A stretch of DNA of 64,000 bases from Cenococcum geophilum 1.58 (taxonomy: Eukaryota; Ascomycota; Dothideomycetes; Gloniales; Gloniaceae). Every line of letters starts with the position of its first letter. The first letter of the stretch is position 1. Position numbers and translations under genes: made by a program. Positions 24,658 to 35,689 of this stretch are shown piece after piece. The notes beneath the pieces were generated by a model that was not told the DNA's origin, ran no database searches, and saw only the letters and a list, made by a program, of their open reading frames with translations. The DNA lies in the NCBI GenBank assembly GCA_001692895.1, contig KV748238.1:558001-622000 (forward strand), in the 5' to 3' direction.

Positions 24658-25062
24658 ATTATGTAGCGTAGTATGTCTATATAAGCTGTAACGGGTTAAG
24701 AGGAGCTTGTAGCGGGTGGAAGTGGATTATAGCGGGTGGAGGAGGTCTTATAATGGTCCGTAAAATTAATTAACGGGTCCGTAATAGTTTGAGAGATCTT
24801 GTAGTAGTCCGTAAAGGCGATTAATAGGTCTGTAATTATTTACAGGAGGGTAGGGGTTTCCGTAAAGGTCTATATTTATATCTATTACACTTTTAGTAAA
24901 CCGTATTAAGACTTAAATAAGTATATAGAGTTAGTGATAGGTCCGTAATCCCTAACTTCCAACCTTATAGTAGGTCGTACTAGGATTAAACGGGTAGTCG
25001 CTGTCGTGTATCGCTTGGGGGGGTGTTAAGTAATTGCTAATCTATGCGCGCTTACTAATCAG
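24658..25062 (-). other. Copia 5' leader
   Basis: Non-coding 405 bp between the 5' LTR and the gag-pol ATG. The primer binding site should border 25062 on the minus strand, but I could not identify the matching tRNA. Confidence 0.6.
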
Positions 25063-25307
25063 TATTTATATTAATTTAATAATATAAGGCGAGTTATATC
25101 CAGGGGCACAAAATACGTATAGTATCGTATGCTCTTTTAGATGGTGGTAACTATCGATTCTATTAAGGTAGACTACGTAGTCTATATACTGACGCACCTC
25201 CCCCCTAATTAGTTAGTGCTTTATAAGTGCACCAGACGCGTAAGCGGGTGGTTAGTACACCGAACGCGTAAGCACGCAGTTAGTATGACAGGTGCTATAA
25301 TTATACA
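25063..25307 (-). repeat. Copia 5' LTR (right), two internal 28-bp units
   Basis: 245 bp. It begins TATTTATATT, so the terminal TG has become TA, and ends TATACA before GATAC. The tandem block at 25227-25282 has exactly two 28-bp units. Confidence 0.93.
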
Positions 25308-25312
25308 GATAC

Positions 25313-26900
25313 TAATAATATATTATCCTTTATTAACTATATAACTACGAATAAGTAAATAAAAGAGCTATTACCTATTAAAATTAAAATACAAGACGCT
25401 AAGATGTTTATAAAAATGGTAGTATAAGACCCTAATAAATACTACCGCCTTTTATAGAACTACTACCTAAAGCTTATATAAGCTAAGATACGTACTACCT
25501 AAGATTATAATATTATTTAAGACATATAAGCTTATAAGACGCTCGCTAATAACATATATTAAGAAACTAAAGAAACCTCCGTATATTTAAACATAACATT
25601 TAACAGTTAAAGAAGAATATAATTATATTAATTACTATAGTTACTAAAAAAAAGGCATAATTAAATACCTATAATCTTAGCTTAATAAGTATATTCGTAA
25701 TAACGCTAGATATCTCTCTACTATATATAATGCTACCTAAGTCTCTATACCTTTAGCAACTTTACCTACTTAATACTTAATAGAGGGTTAGCGCTAAGCA
25801 GCTTTACCTAATAGGAACCCCTACTAAAGCAGCGATAATAAAAGCTATAATAATTGGACCTAAACCGCTACTATAGGGTCTAATATACGCTACCTTAATC
25901 CCTTAGTCTTTTAGGGAGACCGTAAGGAATATAGCTACTAAAAGATATAAATCCGTAAAAACTAACTTAGAACGCCTACCTTTTCCCTATAAAAGATATT
26001 AAGATTAGCTATATTATTAGGCAAATAAAGGGTATACTATTTAATAGACTCTTCGCCTAATAGGAGACTAGTAGCCCCTAGAAGTAGTAGTCTTACTAAA
26101 AAGTCCTTAATAATCTTAACCTAATATACCATAACTATAACCTACTAGCTACTAACTAAGCTTAACTATATACCCTAAAGATAAGCCCTACTAAATTATT
26201 TAATAAGTTTTATATTAAATTCTAGGAATATACTAAAGCCTTTACCTAAAATAATACTAAATATTAAGAGGATCTGCTTAAAAAAGTTACTTATTGCTTT
26301 AGCTACGTAACTACTAGCTATAACTATAATAATATTTATAAGATGGTAGCAGCTATATAGAAAATTAAACAATAACTAAATTAGATTACTACCGCTAACT
26401 TTTACCTAAAGACCTCTCTATAGAAGCCCTCCGGGCCTATTAAACCTATATATACTAAGCCACTAATACCTACTACCTTAAGTACTACTAGAGCTAATAT
26501 TAACCTCTCTATACTAACCTTTTATAAAAACTCTTAAATAGAAAGCGCGAGCTACTCTAGAAACTAGGACCCTGCTATAGATACTATTAAAAAAGTCTAT
26601 TATTATAATAACCCAAACTACCTAATAGCTAGGTTTAGTATTTACTGCCTAATACCTAACCTAATGCCCTAAATACTAAATATATTGCTATATACTATTA
26701 CCGTATAAGATAAAGATGTAGTAATAGTAGTAGAATTAGATATAGAAGTGGAAAACACTAAGTCTTAGCCCTAAATCGTGGGTTAGGACGCCCTAATAAT
26801 AAAGGGATTTATATATCGGCCTACTTAATAGATAACTTAGTAAAAATAAATAAATAAAATAGATAGTTTTACCTATAATAGAAACTACTGCCAAAAAATA
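25313..26900 (+). pseudogene. Gypsy-A gag, broken
   Basis: Continues Gypsy-A after the copia insertion. The plus strand reads as a stop-riddled gag. A decayed zinc knuckle (KVYYYNNPNYLIA, about 26590-26640) has both Cys and the His changed to Tyr, consistent with G-to-A mutation of TGY and CAY codons. The N-terminal part lies before the copia insertion and is not resolvable. Confidence 0.7.
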
Positions 26901-26904
26901 ATAT

Positions 26905-28933
26905 AAAAGCCGTTTTATAATTAACTGCGGAGCTATTAACTAATTTATAGATACCTAACTTATGCATACTTATAACTTACCTACTTTACCCCTTACTAAA
27001 GCCCGCGCCCTATAACTCGCTAATAGTAGTTATACCGTATAGAAGATTACCTATATAATATAACTTTACTTAAATATAAATAGGCACTAAGAAGAGCTCT
27101 AGGCCTATATTATACTACTTACTAACTACCCTATTATCCTTAAGATAAGCTAGCTTAAATAATATAAGCCTATTATTAACTAGGAAAAGAAAGAAGCAAC
27201 CTTTAACTCTAAATACTATAGAGAGACTTGCCTAGGATATAGCCTAACTACCTCTATTTACTTACTAGAATATTAACTTAAAAAACCCCTTATTATTTTA
27301 CCTATAACTAACTACTACTATATAAATATTATAGCCTTCTACCGTATAGTATATAGGAAAGGCTAGACCGTTACTATAGCTTCCTAATTATAACTATATA
27401 AGCTTAATAAAGAAGAAAACTACGTCCTTTATAGTAATAGGATAGATATAGTTAACCTTTTAAAAGTTAACGCCCTTATAAAACTCTATAGACTTTTGCT
27501 TTTAAACTTTAAAAAGTTTATAAAGCTTAAAAAAGGACTTACTAATAAAGAACTCTATAAGCTCCTCCCTAAGAGGTACTATAACTTTANNAATATATAC
27601 TTANAAAAGGGCGTANATATACTCCNCCTANATTAANCTAATAACTATANTATTAATATTAAATAAGGAAAAACGCTACCTTATAAAAGACCCTACTTAA
27701 TATTAAAAGATAAACTTTTAGTTATAAGAGAGTATATTAACGAGCACCTTAATAAAGGGTTTATTTATCCTAGTATATTACTAGCAGCTACCCCTATCCT
27801 TCTCGCTAAAAGCTAAAAGGAGGTATCCAATTCTATATTAACTATAAAGAACTTAACGCTATTAGAATTAAAAACTAATACCTAGTACCACTTATACGGG
27901 AGACCCTTAAGCGGCTTAGCTAAGCTAAAATCTATACTAAGCTTAATATTATTACCGCCTTTAACTATCTCTAAATACAAAAAGGCGATAAATAGAAAAC
28001 TATATTTATATTACGCTTCGGCTAATTTAAATATACTATTATACCCTTTAGCGTATATAACGGCCTAGGTACCTTTTAAAGCTATATTAATAACGCCTTA
28101 TAGGATTACCTTAATGACTTCTACTTTGCGTACCTAGATAATATACTTATTTATAGCGATAACCCTTCTAAGTATACTAAGTACGTTTAAAAGGTCCTAT
28201 AGCGCCTTAGGGACGTAAGGCTCTATATTAATTTAAAGAAGTGTAAATTCTTAGTTATAGAAGTAAAATACCTTAAACTAATTATTACTACTAAAGATAT
28301 CTGTATAAACCCTAAGAAGGTATATATAGTTATTAAATAGTAAGCCCCTAACTATATTAAGGATATATAAGCCTTCCTTAGTTTTGTTAACTTCTATTAG
28401 AAATTTATATACAACTTCTTAGGCGTAGTAGCACTACTTATAGTAATAATATAAATAAAGGGCCTTTTTATAAAAGAAAGAAAAACGCATCTATACTTTA
28501 CCTAGACGCTTAAATATAAGAAGGCGTTCTAAGACCTTAAAAATACTTTTATTAAAGCACCTATCCTAGCTTACTTTATACTAGGATAATAACTCTACCT
28601 TAAAACTAACTTTTTAAACTATATTAACACAAGCGTCCTTTCTTAGATAGGTAATAACGGTTTCCTTTACCTAGTTATATTCTACTCGTCTAAGCTTATA
28701 CTATAAGAGTATAACTATAAGATCTATAATAAGGAACTTCTTATAATTATATAAGCGTTTAAGGAATTCTAACTAGAACTCTCCTTAGTAGAACCTAATT
28801 AGCTAACTAAAGTCCTTATAGATTATTATAACCTTAAGTACTTTATAACTATAAAGTAGCTAAACTAACGCTAAGTATACTAGAATAAGTTTCTCTCTAG
28901 TTTTAACTTTAAAATCGTATATAAACTAGGAGT
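26905..28933 (+). pseudogene. Gypsy-A pol part 1: protease, RT, RNase H
   Basis: Protease begins at about 26915 with FIINCGAINxFID (D[ST]GAT box, Asp read as Asn) and PITNYYYINI-type downstream segments. Reverse transcriptase spans about 27700-28350, with FAYLDNILIYSDN at about 28125-28160 as the YLDD box; the second Asp reads Asn. RNase H follows to the Gypsy-B insertion at 28933. Eight N bases (27590-27650) fall in the segment just upstream of the RT. Reading resumes at 40341 after the inserted Gypsy-B. Confidence 0.88.
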
Positions 28934-28938
28934 ATAAG

Positions 28939-29135
28939 TATAACGGCGCTACCGCACGTTATCTGCCAAATTCTACCATATTCTGCCGACCTGTGATTGG
29001 CCCGCCTAAAGCTAGCGCCTTAGCAGCTCACCCTATATATTTATTTATATCGGTTCTAGCAACCTATTTTCCTTCTCTTTAGCTTAGTATCTTCGTAATA
29101 CAGCATTCTATAAGCTTTGGTTTAGAAGTATTTAT
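28939..29135 (+). repeat. Gypsy-B 5' LTR
   Basis: Direct repeat of 40139-40335. It begins TATAACGG, where the terminal TG has become TA. It resembles the Gypsy-C LTR, which also begins TGTTACGGC, suggesting related families. Confidence 0.9.
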
Positions 29136-29419
29136 ACAAGTCGTGATATTATACTAAGCTCACTCTACCCTACCTAAGAAGGCCTCAATAATATCCCACC
29201 CTAAAAGAAACTTCGTCTATAATAACGCATCGACGCACTATACTTAAACACCAAAAAACAACTATATACTGCCTAGGAAGGCCTAAATAATATCCCACCT
29301 TTTAAGCTAGATAGGACTAGACCTATACCCCCAGAATTAAAACTAAAGCGTATAATACTAATAAACCTAAGGAAGCTAATAATAGCACCTAAAGCTAGCT
29401 TATTTAAGAGAGCTGCCTT
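29136..29419 (+). other. Gypsy-B leader
   Basis: AT-rich sequence between the 5' LTR and the first gag-like frame. I could not place the primer binding site or the gag start codon. Confidence 0.45.
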
Positions 29420-30480
29420 TACCTAAGAGGAACCTAAGATCTAATTAGGATTAGAAATTAAAGACAATAATAACATTATAGACGTATACGAGTAGATCTG
29501 CGCCCTTATAGCTAACTAGGAAGCCAATTATCTAAAGGCAAGGAATATATAAGAGACCTTATAAAAGATTTTAGAAAGCCTCGCGGCCCTATAAAATAGC
29601 CTAGCTTCCCCTTTTTAAAGCCCTAATTAACTTATTTACTCTACTAAATGCGATATACTAGGGAGTATAGATATAATAACGAAGTAATTAAAGTCTATTA
29701 AGCTCCCTAATCCCCCACTACTATCTAATAGGATAGACCCTCCCTTTAAGAATTAGAGGATTTAAGTATAAGGAAAGCTCTGCGTTAACTATAACTATTT
29801 CCTTTCTAAAGAAGTTAAAATACTCTACCTCTTTAGCCGAACCACTGGGGACGCCTAGTGGCACCTTTAAGCTAAGTTCGAGGACGATTCTCCTATTTAA
29901 TTTATATCTATTAATAAGATAATATAGCACTTAGCGGCTATTTATATTAACCCGAATAAAGTACAGGATGCCCGTTATAACTATAATCGCCTAATAATAA
30001 AACTAAACTAACCCTTTGCTAAATTTTAGACTTAATTCCTACACCTTATAGGAGAAGGCTAGGTTCCCTTTAAGAACTACTAATTAGACCTATACAATAA
30101 GCTAATAATCCAGCTATAAGTAAAGATTACTGTAACCTTAAATAACCTACTAACCTATAAAAGACTCGCAGCTTATTGCCTATTATTAGACTTAGAACTA
30201 AAGTAGATTAACGCCTACCCTAATTGGCAGAAGCAACTCTATAATAATTAAAACTTACTAGCTATACCTATAGGAGCTAAAGTAGGAAGATAAGTTACGA
30301 CTACTCTTATACTAAAGGCGGTTATAACTACGCACTAGTAAGCCTTATCTAACTAGTTACGTACTACGCCATTAACTAGTATTTACTGTAATACTCCGGT
30401 TAACCCTACCTCGGCTATATACTATAACTGTAATATAATAATAATTCATTGCTTAACGTCCGATTTGGATCCCTATTAAA
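29420..30480 (+). pseudogene. Gypsy-B gag, interrupted by LINE-1
   Basis: Reads as a capsid-type gag through stops: segments such as FLHLIGEG and ITVTLNNLLTYKRLAAY align with the gag of Gypsy-C (FLHLAKPA). A Cys/His cluster, IYYNCNIIIIHC (about 30405-30450), looks like the start of a zinc knuckle. The rest of the knuckle and an acidic tail, FCPEPKDISNIKEIKEGE, appear only at 35697-35760, after LINE-1. So the LINE broke gag in or next to the knuckle. Confidence 0.75.
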
Positions 30481-30799
30481 CCCACGCGGACTACTCCTAT
30501 ATACATGTGGGGAGAAAACTCTATTTAAGAAAACCCCGTAATCTATCTCCCTGCCTTTTAGGACTCGCCTATAAGGCGCCTGCAAGGCGCCTGCGAGTCA
30601 CCTATAGTGCTCCTACTATCTTACTTTTTAACCTCCTTAGGAACCACTGCTGCCGTAATAAGCCTACGGACGCGCTAGTATTGCAAACTTTACTCTACTA
30701 CTATAGAGTCAATAGGGGGCACCCATTGCTCGCCCCCCTGCCTTTTATTGCTATTTCCTTTACAACCCAGAACTGGTTTAGTACATTTTAGCTAATAAG

Positions 30800-33700
30800 C
30801 CACTAGGTAACTGCCTTAAGGCCTTTTTATATTAAGAGCAGTGTCTTATAGTTCTCTATACCAGCTACTAAGAGTATTACTTCTTAGTTAGTACGTAAGG
30901 GGCATAGCAGTATTACGTGCTTTAGTGTCTGTCTTGGCTAGCTATATTTATATCTTAGGCTACCTACTAAAACACCTACCTAGTAGAGCCAGTCTTTTAG
31001 TCCTATTACTCCTGTTCTTAAGAGTGTTGCCATTATATTTTCTGCCTTTATTAGGCCTTCTTAGAGCCCTAGAGTGTTTACCCCCCATAGCGTTAACTAT
31101 ACTACGGCTTAGGTTCTTCTTGCCTTAGTTAACCTCTATACCTTTAACTCCTATACGCCTCTTTAGTGTTAGTTTAGCCAGTATTATATTATAGTAGTTG
31201 GTTTCCCAGCGTTCTTTTATGCTTTACTTTAGCTCTTTTCTCTCTCTTACTGTTGTCCTTGCTGGCCTCTTACGCGTCTCCCTTCCTCCTTTATATAGGC
31301 CTGGGCCCTAAAGCAGCACTATTCTTCTTCTACTTTCTTTACTTATTTCTCTAATATATCTTCCCTGCTTTGGGGTTGTTGGTTTATTCTCTTATAAGGC
31401 GCCCTAGGGTCCCTCTATAGTTTATTTAGGCGTGTCTTAATATACTTTATAACATTAAAGTTGCGTTCCTTTTACGCCCTTTATATTGCAGCGGCTTTAA
31501 TATATAGTTATAGGGGGGGAATATTAGCTTCCTTCTTAAGTAGTACTGTGGCCGTTTGCTTATATCCACCTATTATACTCTAAAGGCAAGCTGTTTGGAC
31601 CTTTTAGAGTGGTTTAAGGAGTAATTTAGGGGGGCCTTTTTTAGATTCTCTAATGGCCCAAATACTGGACCTATACGTTATAGTTGGCCGGACAACTGCT
31701 ATATATAGTAGGCGTGACCTTTAGAAGCATAGACCCTATATAGAATTAACGATTCTAAATAATATGATATACTATACTTAGCCCTTACGGGCCGCTTAAG
31801 CCGCATATGCGCTCTACCGGAGCTTATTATCTACCTATACTCCTAATACTCTTAGGCCCTAAACTAGCTAACCCCTAAAGCCTTAAATGCGAATTATATA
31901 CTAAAGATCTGTAGATTGGTTACGTTTTCTTATAAAATAGATTAGCTAGTACTTCTCTGGTAAGAATTGGACTTTATATCGTCTTACCTATTCTATATAG
32001 GTGTTATAAGCTTTCTCTAGCGTTCTATAATTCTCTGCGGCTATTAGCCCGTATATAATTAGGTTTATATTATTAACGAAGCCTATCCCCTAGGTCGCCC
32101 CTTTCTTAAAGAAGTTAAGTAGGTTGCTTATAAAGAAAAGGAAGAGTATAGGCGAGAGGGGTAATCTTTATAGTATTCCTGTTGCAACTACGATTAGGGG
32201 GCTTTAGTATCCGCTAAAAACTAGCAATATTTCTTTTTAGCCTATAAACCCTTAAATAAATTATATAATCTATTCTAGGAAGCCTTTTGCTCTAAGAATG
32301 TATAGGAGACGCTTATAGGGTATGTTGTTATAGGCGCCACTAATATCTAGGCTAAGCATTAATACTATAAAGTCCCTTCGCATCGCCTATGCTGATTTAA
32401 TGGTGGCAGCGAGTAACGTAAGTGCTGATAGTGTTAAGCGGTTCTTTCTTGCCCCTATTTAGCTTTATAGTAGTAGGGCGTATTCCTCTACCATATCTGC
32501 TATATAGTCCGCTATTACCCTTTCTAAGATCTTACTAAGGGTATTCTCTAAGGCAATAGGGCGGTAGCTCCCTAGAAATAAGTAGTCTGCTTTACCTTCT
32601 TTATATAGGATAAACGTTGTTATAGCTCTTCCAAGTCTTAGGTAGTAGCCTATTATAAAGTATACTCTAGCTATATCCGCAAGCTAAGGTACTATTAGTA
32701 GTCCGCAGGTTTTTAGGGCTTTATTTAAGATCCCATCTAGTCCTAATACTATATTATTTAAAAGGCGGCTAATGGTTCTGGCCATTTCTTCGGTTGTTAT
32801 ATTACTGTTAACCCTTAGGTAAGTTACCGGTGCTTCGCCTGTAATATCACTAAGGTCTGCTAAAACTAGTTAAGGGAAGAATCTTTCTATAAGGATTTTT
32901 GCCTTCTTATTATTGTTGCTTATAGCTAGTAATTTACCTAGTCTTTGTAGGGGCGGAAGGTGTGGGTCTTCTACTAGATGTCCTGCCTTTCTCTTTACCT
33001 ATTTCGCTATCCTCTAAAGACCTTTATTATAGGGGAGGCTTAGGTTAGTAATATACTTATTTATAAACTATCTTTAGCTATTCCTTACTTCTTTTTTTAG
33101 GGTATTCTTTAGCTGGTTTCTTATATCTTTGTAATATCTCTCGTCTTTAGGATTATAGCTACTTATGTATTTTCTTCTTACTTGTCGTTGGCTGGCGATA
33201 AGAACCGCGCATTATGTGGACTATACGTGTCGCGCGTAGGGGCCCGCTTTTAAGATTGGGTAGTGCTCTTCTAACCTATTTTTAATTGCTGCCTAGATCC
33301 TTTCTAGTCTTTAGTTGATTTCCTTAGGGGTAGCTACTAAGCCTCGCTTATTTAGTATCGGGTAAATTTCTTCTAGGTCTTAGAGTTATTGTTTAACTAT
33401 ATTAAGAAAGCTGTCTATCTTAAGCTTTCTTATTACGTATCTTTTGCTATTTAATTATGCCTTAATATCTAGATCTAGCTGTATTTAGATAGGGATATAG
33501 TCTAAAGCAAGTGCCTATTCTTCTTCGGGGTTACACCTTTTAAGTCTCTGGTATAGGCCTTCGTCTATAAATATAAGGTTAATTATGCTTCTAGCAGTGC
33601 CTCGTTGCTATATAATTGCTTCTAGGGGGGTGGCTAGCTTAAGGCCCTAGGTGTTTATAGCTTTTAGTAGGCACTTTACCTATTATTTAGCAGCAATATA

Positions 33701-34140
33701 GATACCCCCCCATTATAGGTGGTGGAGGTTTATATCTCTTAATAGGATAGACTCTGTGCCTTTGGTTTCTAGTAAGCTTATTACTAATATAATATTCTCT
33801 ATTTATGGGACCCCTTCGACCCTAGGGTTATATATATTAATAATTTGTACCGGTCCCCTATATGTTTGGATTGTTATAACTATAATATCTAGGTTAACTG
33901 CCTGCTATAACTATAAGGATAGGCTAATTACCTTACTAATTATAAAGTACACGCGTATAGCTGCTTTTGGTTTATATAGGAGCTGAAATCCTCGGGGGCA
34001 GTATATTAATTATATATAGGCATTATAATACGGCTCTTATATAGTAAGGATATAGTATTTCTCTAGGTCTAAGCTGTCTAGCAAGGGCCTTGCAAGACAG
34101 TAGTTTGTATTACCGCAGTTATACTGTATAATGGATAGGT
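30800..34140 (-). pseudogene. LINE-1 ORF2: endonuclease and reverse transcriptase, broken
   Basis: ORF2 nicks the target and copies the RNA in place. The N-terminus reads IIQYNCGNTNYCLARPLLDSL (about 34125-34065). Endonuclease motifs follow: the EPYYN site (~34010), YCPRGFQLLYKP, IINIYNPR (~33840) and DINLHHLxWGG (~33720). The reverse transcriptase has GSYRPIALENTLSKILERVI (~32560), LSLDISGAYNNIPYKRLL (~32340), LPLSPILFLFFI (~32150) and GFVNNINLIIYG for the FADD box (~32060; both Asp read as Asn). The conserved post-RT segment, KRSKQLAFRV and LIFPPYNYILKPLQYKG, is at about 31600-31450. I could not recognise an RNase H domain in the last 650 bp. Stops are scattered but less dense than in Gypsy-A. 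Confidence 0.9.
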
Positions 34141-34469
34141 GGTGGACCCTTAGTGGGGGTCCTTTGCCTCTCCTTTATTCCTCACTTCCTCTGTTTTCAC
34201 TTTCTCTAGGATATTTAGAGCTTCTATCTCTTGTGTCTATATTCTAGTTACTACTTATTTTATATGGAGCTTTCTATTCCCATATCTTGTGTTCCTAATA
34301 GCGCTTTTATATCTAAATTTATTATTATCTCCAGTTCCTCCCCTATTCTTGCTAGTTGGCTATATGCCCTTTAAGAGTCGGCTGTAAATATTATATTTGC
34401 CGCGTTAAGTCTAATTCTTAATTGTCCTGGTCTTAAGCTTACTATAGCTGTCTATAATAGTCTTCCTAC

Positions 34470-35670
34470 AGGGCGTCCTCTCCCTTATGTCCCCTGTGAC
34501 CCTTATATCCCCTATAATCCTTATGTCCCTATACGGTCTAGTAATATCGCGCGGCGTCGCTTCTAGCCCGTTAAGGCTTGGGATGGCTGGCCTAGCCCCC
34601 CGGTATTAAAGGTAGGAAATGCTGAAAAGGCACCTGCGCCCCCCTAGCTTATCGCCTGTTGTTTCCATTTATATAACCTAGCGTGTAGTTGTTCCCGTAG
34701 CTGTTAAGCCCTTACCTTCCGTCTCCTGTATTTAATGCAGTCTCCTCTCTCCTACGCCTTATATGTGCTTTGGTGGCAGTTTACGCATTTTATTTAGTCT
34801 TAATTTAAGCAGTTTCTTATATTGTAGGGGCCTGCATAGTGGCCGTAGCACACCTGTGCTGCGTATATAGATTAGGTGTATCCCTATTATACGCAGCAGT
34901 AGTATTATTTTAGGCGGAGTTTATAGTTATAGAGCCTTGCGTCGTATATAAGGCCATTTATAATAATACCTTTTTGGATGAGGAGTTTTTGCATTCCTGG
35001 TGTATGTGTGCTGATAATAAGGGAGCTATGCGTTTAACCGGCGTCTTCCTGGCGAGTCTCTGGCGACCCTTATATTCTTTTATTATTCTTGTTATATGCT
35101 TAGTTTGCATTTTCCTGTCGAAGCTATTAGATTTGGGTAATCTCAAGTCCTAGTATAAGGCGTTCCGTTTGTTTTACTATCTTTTATATAGTTGCTGTAT
35201 TATCCGCCTAGCGTCCCTTTTTTACCCTAAGGCTTAGGGGAACCACTAGGACTTTAACTGGGTAATCTTTATAGAGCACTTTTATGCCAATACGTTCTCC
35301 TAGCCTGTTCCCTACCCTTATAACTTATTCCTTTGCCTGTTGGTCCCTTAGGGTGACTCTAATGTCTCCGCTCCTAAGGTGTCGGACTATAATGGCGTCG
35401 TGGACCTCTTTACGAATTTTTATAAGGACTTCTGTTTCTAATTGTCCCCTAAGCCCCTCTGCTTTCTCTATATTTAGTTATATTGTAATTATATATCCGG
35501 ATATTGTCTTTAGGGGGGTAGGCTCCCTATGCTGTAGAGGCGCAGCTATGGCGGCCTAGGTGCGGTTCGCCGGTAAGGAGGGGTTTTGTTTATTTTCGAT
35601 TTTGCTTAGCCGTTGGAGGATTTAGTTGAGGGTTTGCTAAAGGGGCGCCTGAGGTTCGCTGGATAACTGT
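34470..35670 (-). pseudogene. LINE-1 ORF1: RNA-binding protein with zinc knuckles, broken
   Basis: Tad1-type ORF1. The middle part reads GDIRVTLRDQQAKE, RVGNRLGERIGIKVLYKDYP and VKVLVVPLSLRVKKG (about 35370-35215), and then KLLIQKGIIINGLIYDARLY (about 34995-34935). Zinc knuckles follow with VCYGHYAGPYNIRNC and KCVNCH (about 34850-34755). ORF1 proteins of this type bind the element RNA. The N-terminal half is Glu/Lys-rich. The ends are approximate, and several stops and at least one frameshift are present. Confidence 0.85.
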
Positions 35671-35689
35671 AATATATAGGGTTACTTTA

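Larger units (their letters stand above)
19187..25307 (-). mobile_element. Ty1/copia retrotransposon with LTRs, inactivated
   Basis: A 6.1-kb element flanked by exact GATAC duplications (19182-19186 and 25308-25312). LTRs are 19187-19458 and 25063-25307, running TGTTTATATTAATTT to TATACA. The single polyprotein on the minus strand has integrase before reverse transcriptase, which defines Ty1/copia. It inserted into Gypsy-A, so it is younger. Its DNA is less AT-rich than Gypsy-A and its frames read longer between stops. Confidence 0.95.
30490..35680 (-). mobile_element. LINE-1: Tad1-type non-LTR retrotransposon nested in Gypsy-B
   Basis: A 5.2-kb element on the minus strand with ORF1 (zinc knuckles) and ORF2 (endonuclease, reverse transcriptase), inserted in Gypsy-B gag. 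ORF1 type and layout match the fungal Tad1 clade. The DNA is clearly less AT-rich than the surrounding Gypsy-B, so it was either inserted later or RIPped less. Both borders are approximate: I could not find target duplications or a clear 3' tail. Confidence 0.88.

Noticed and set aside
28931-28943. Host intron or splice site at the Gypsy-A/Gypsy-B junction
   Set aside because: The junction is explained by LTR ends and a target duplication.
30507-31128. Plus-strand open frames of 94 and 67 codons
   Set aside because: They are antisense shadows of the less-mutated LINE-1 ORF2 end; neither resembles a protein family.
34958-35559. Open frames of 62 codons (minus) and 91 codons (plus) near LINE-1 ORF1
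   Set aside because: The minus frame does not carry the recognisable ORF1 motifs and the plus frame is antisense to ORF1; both are by-products.
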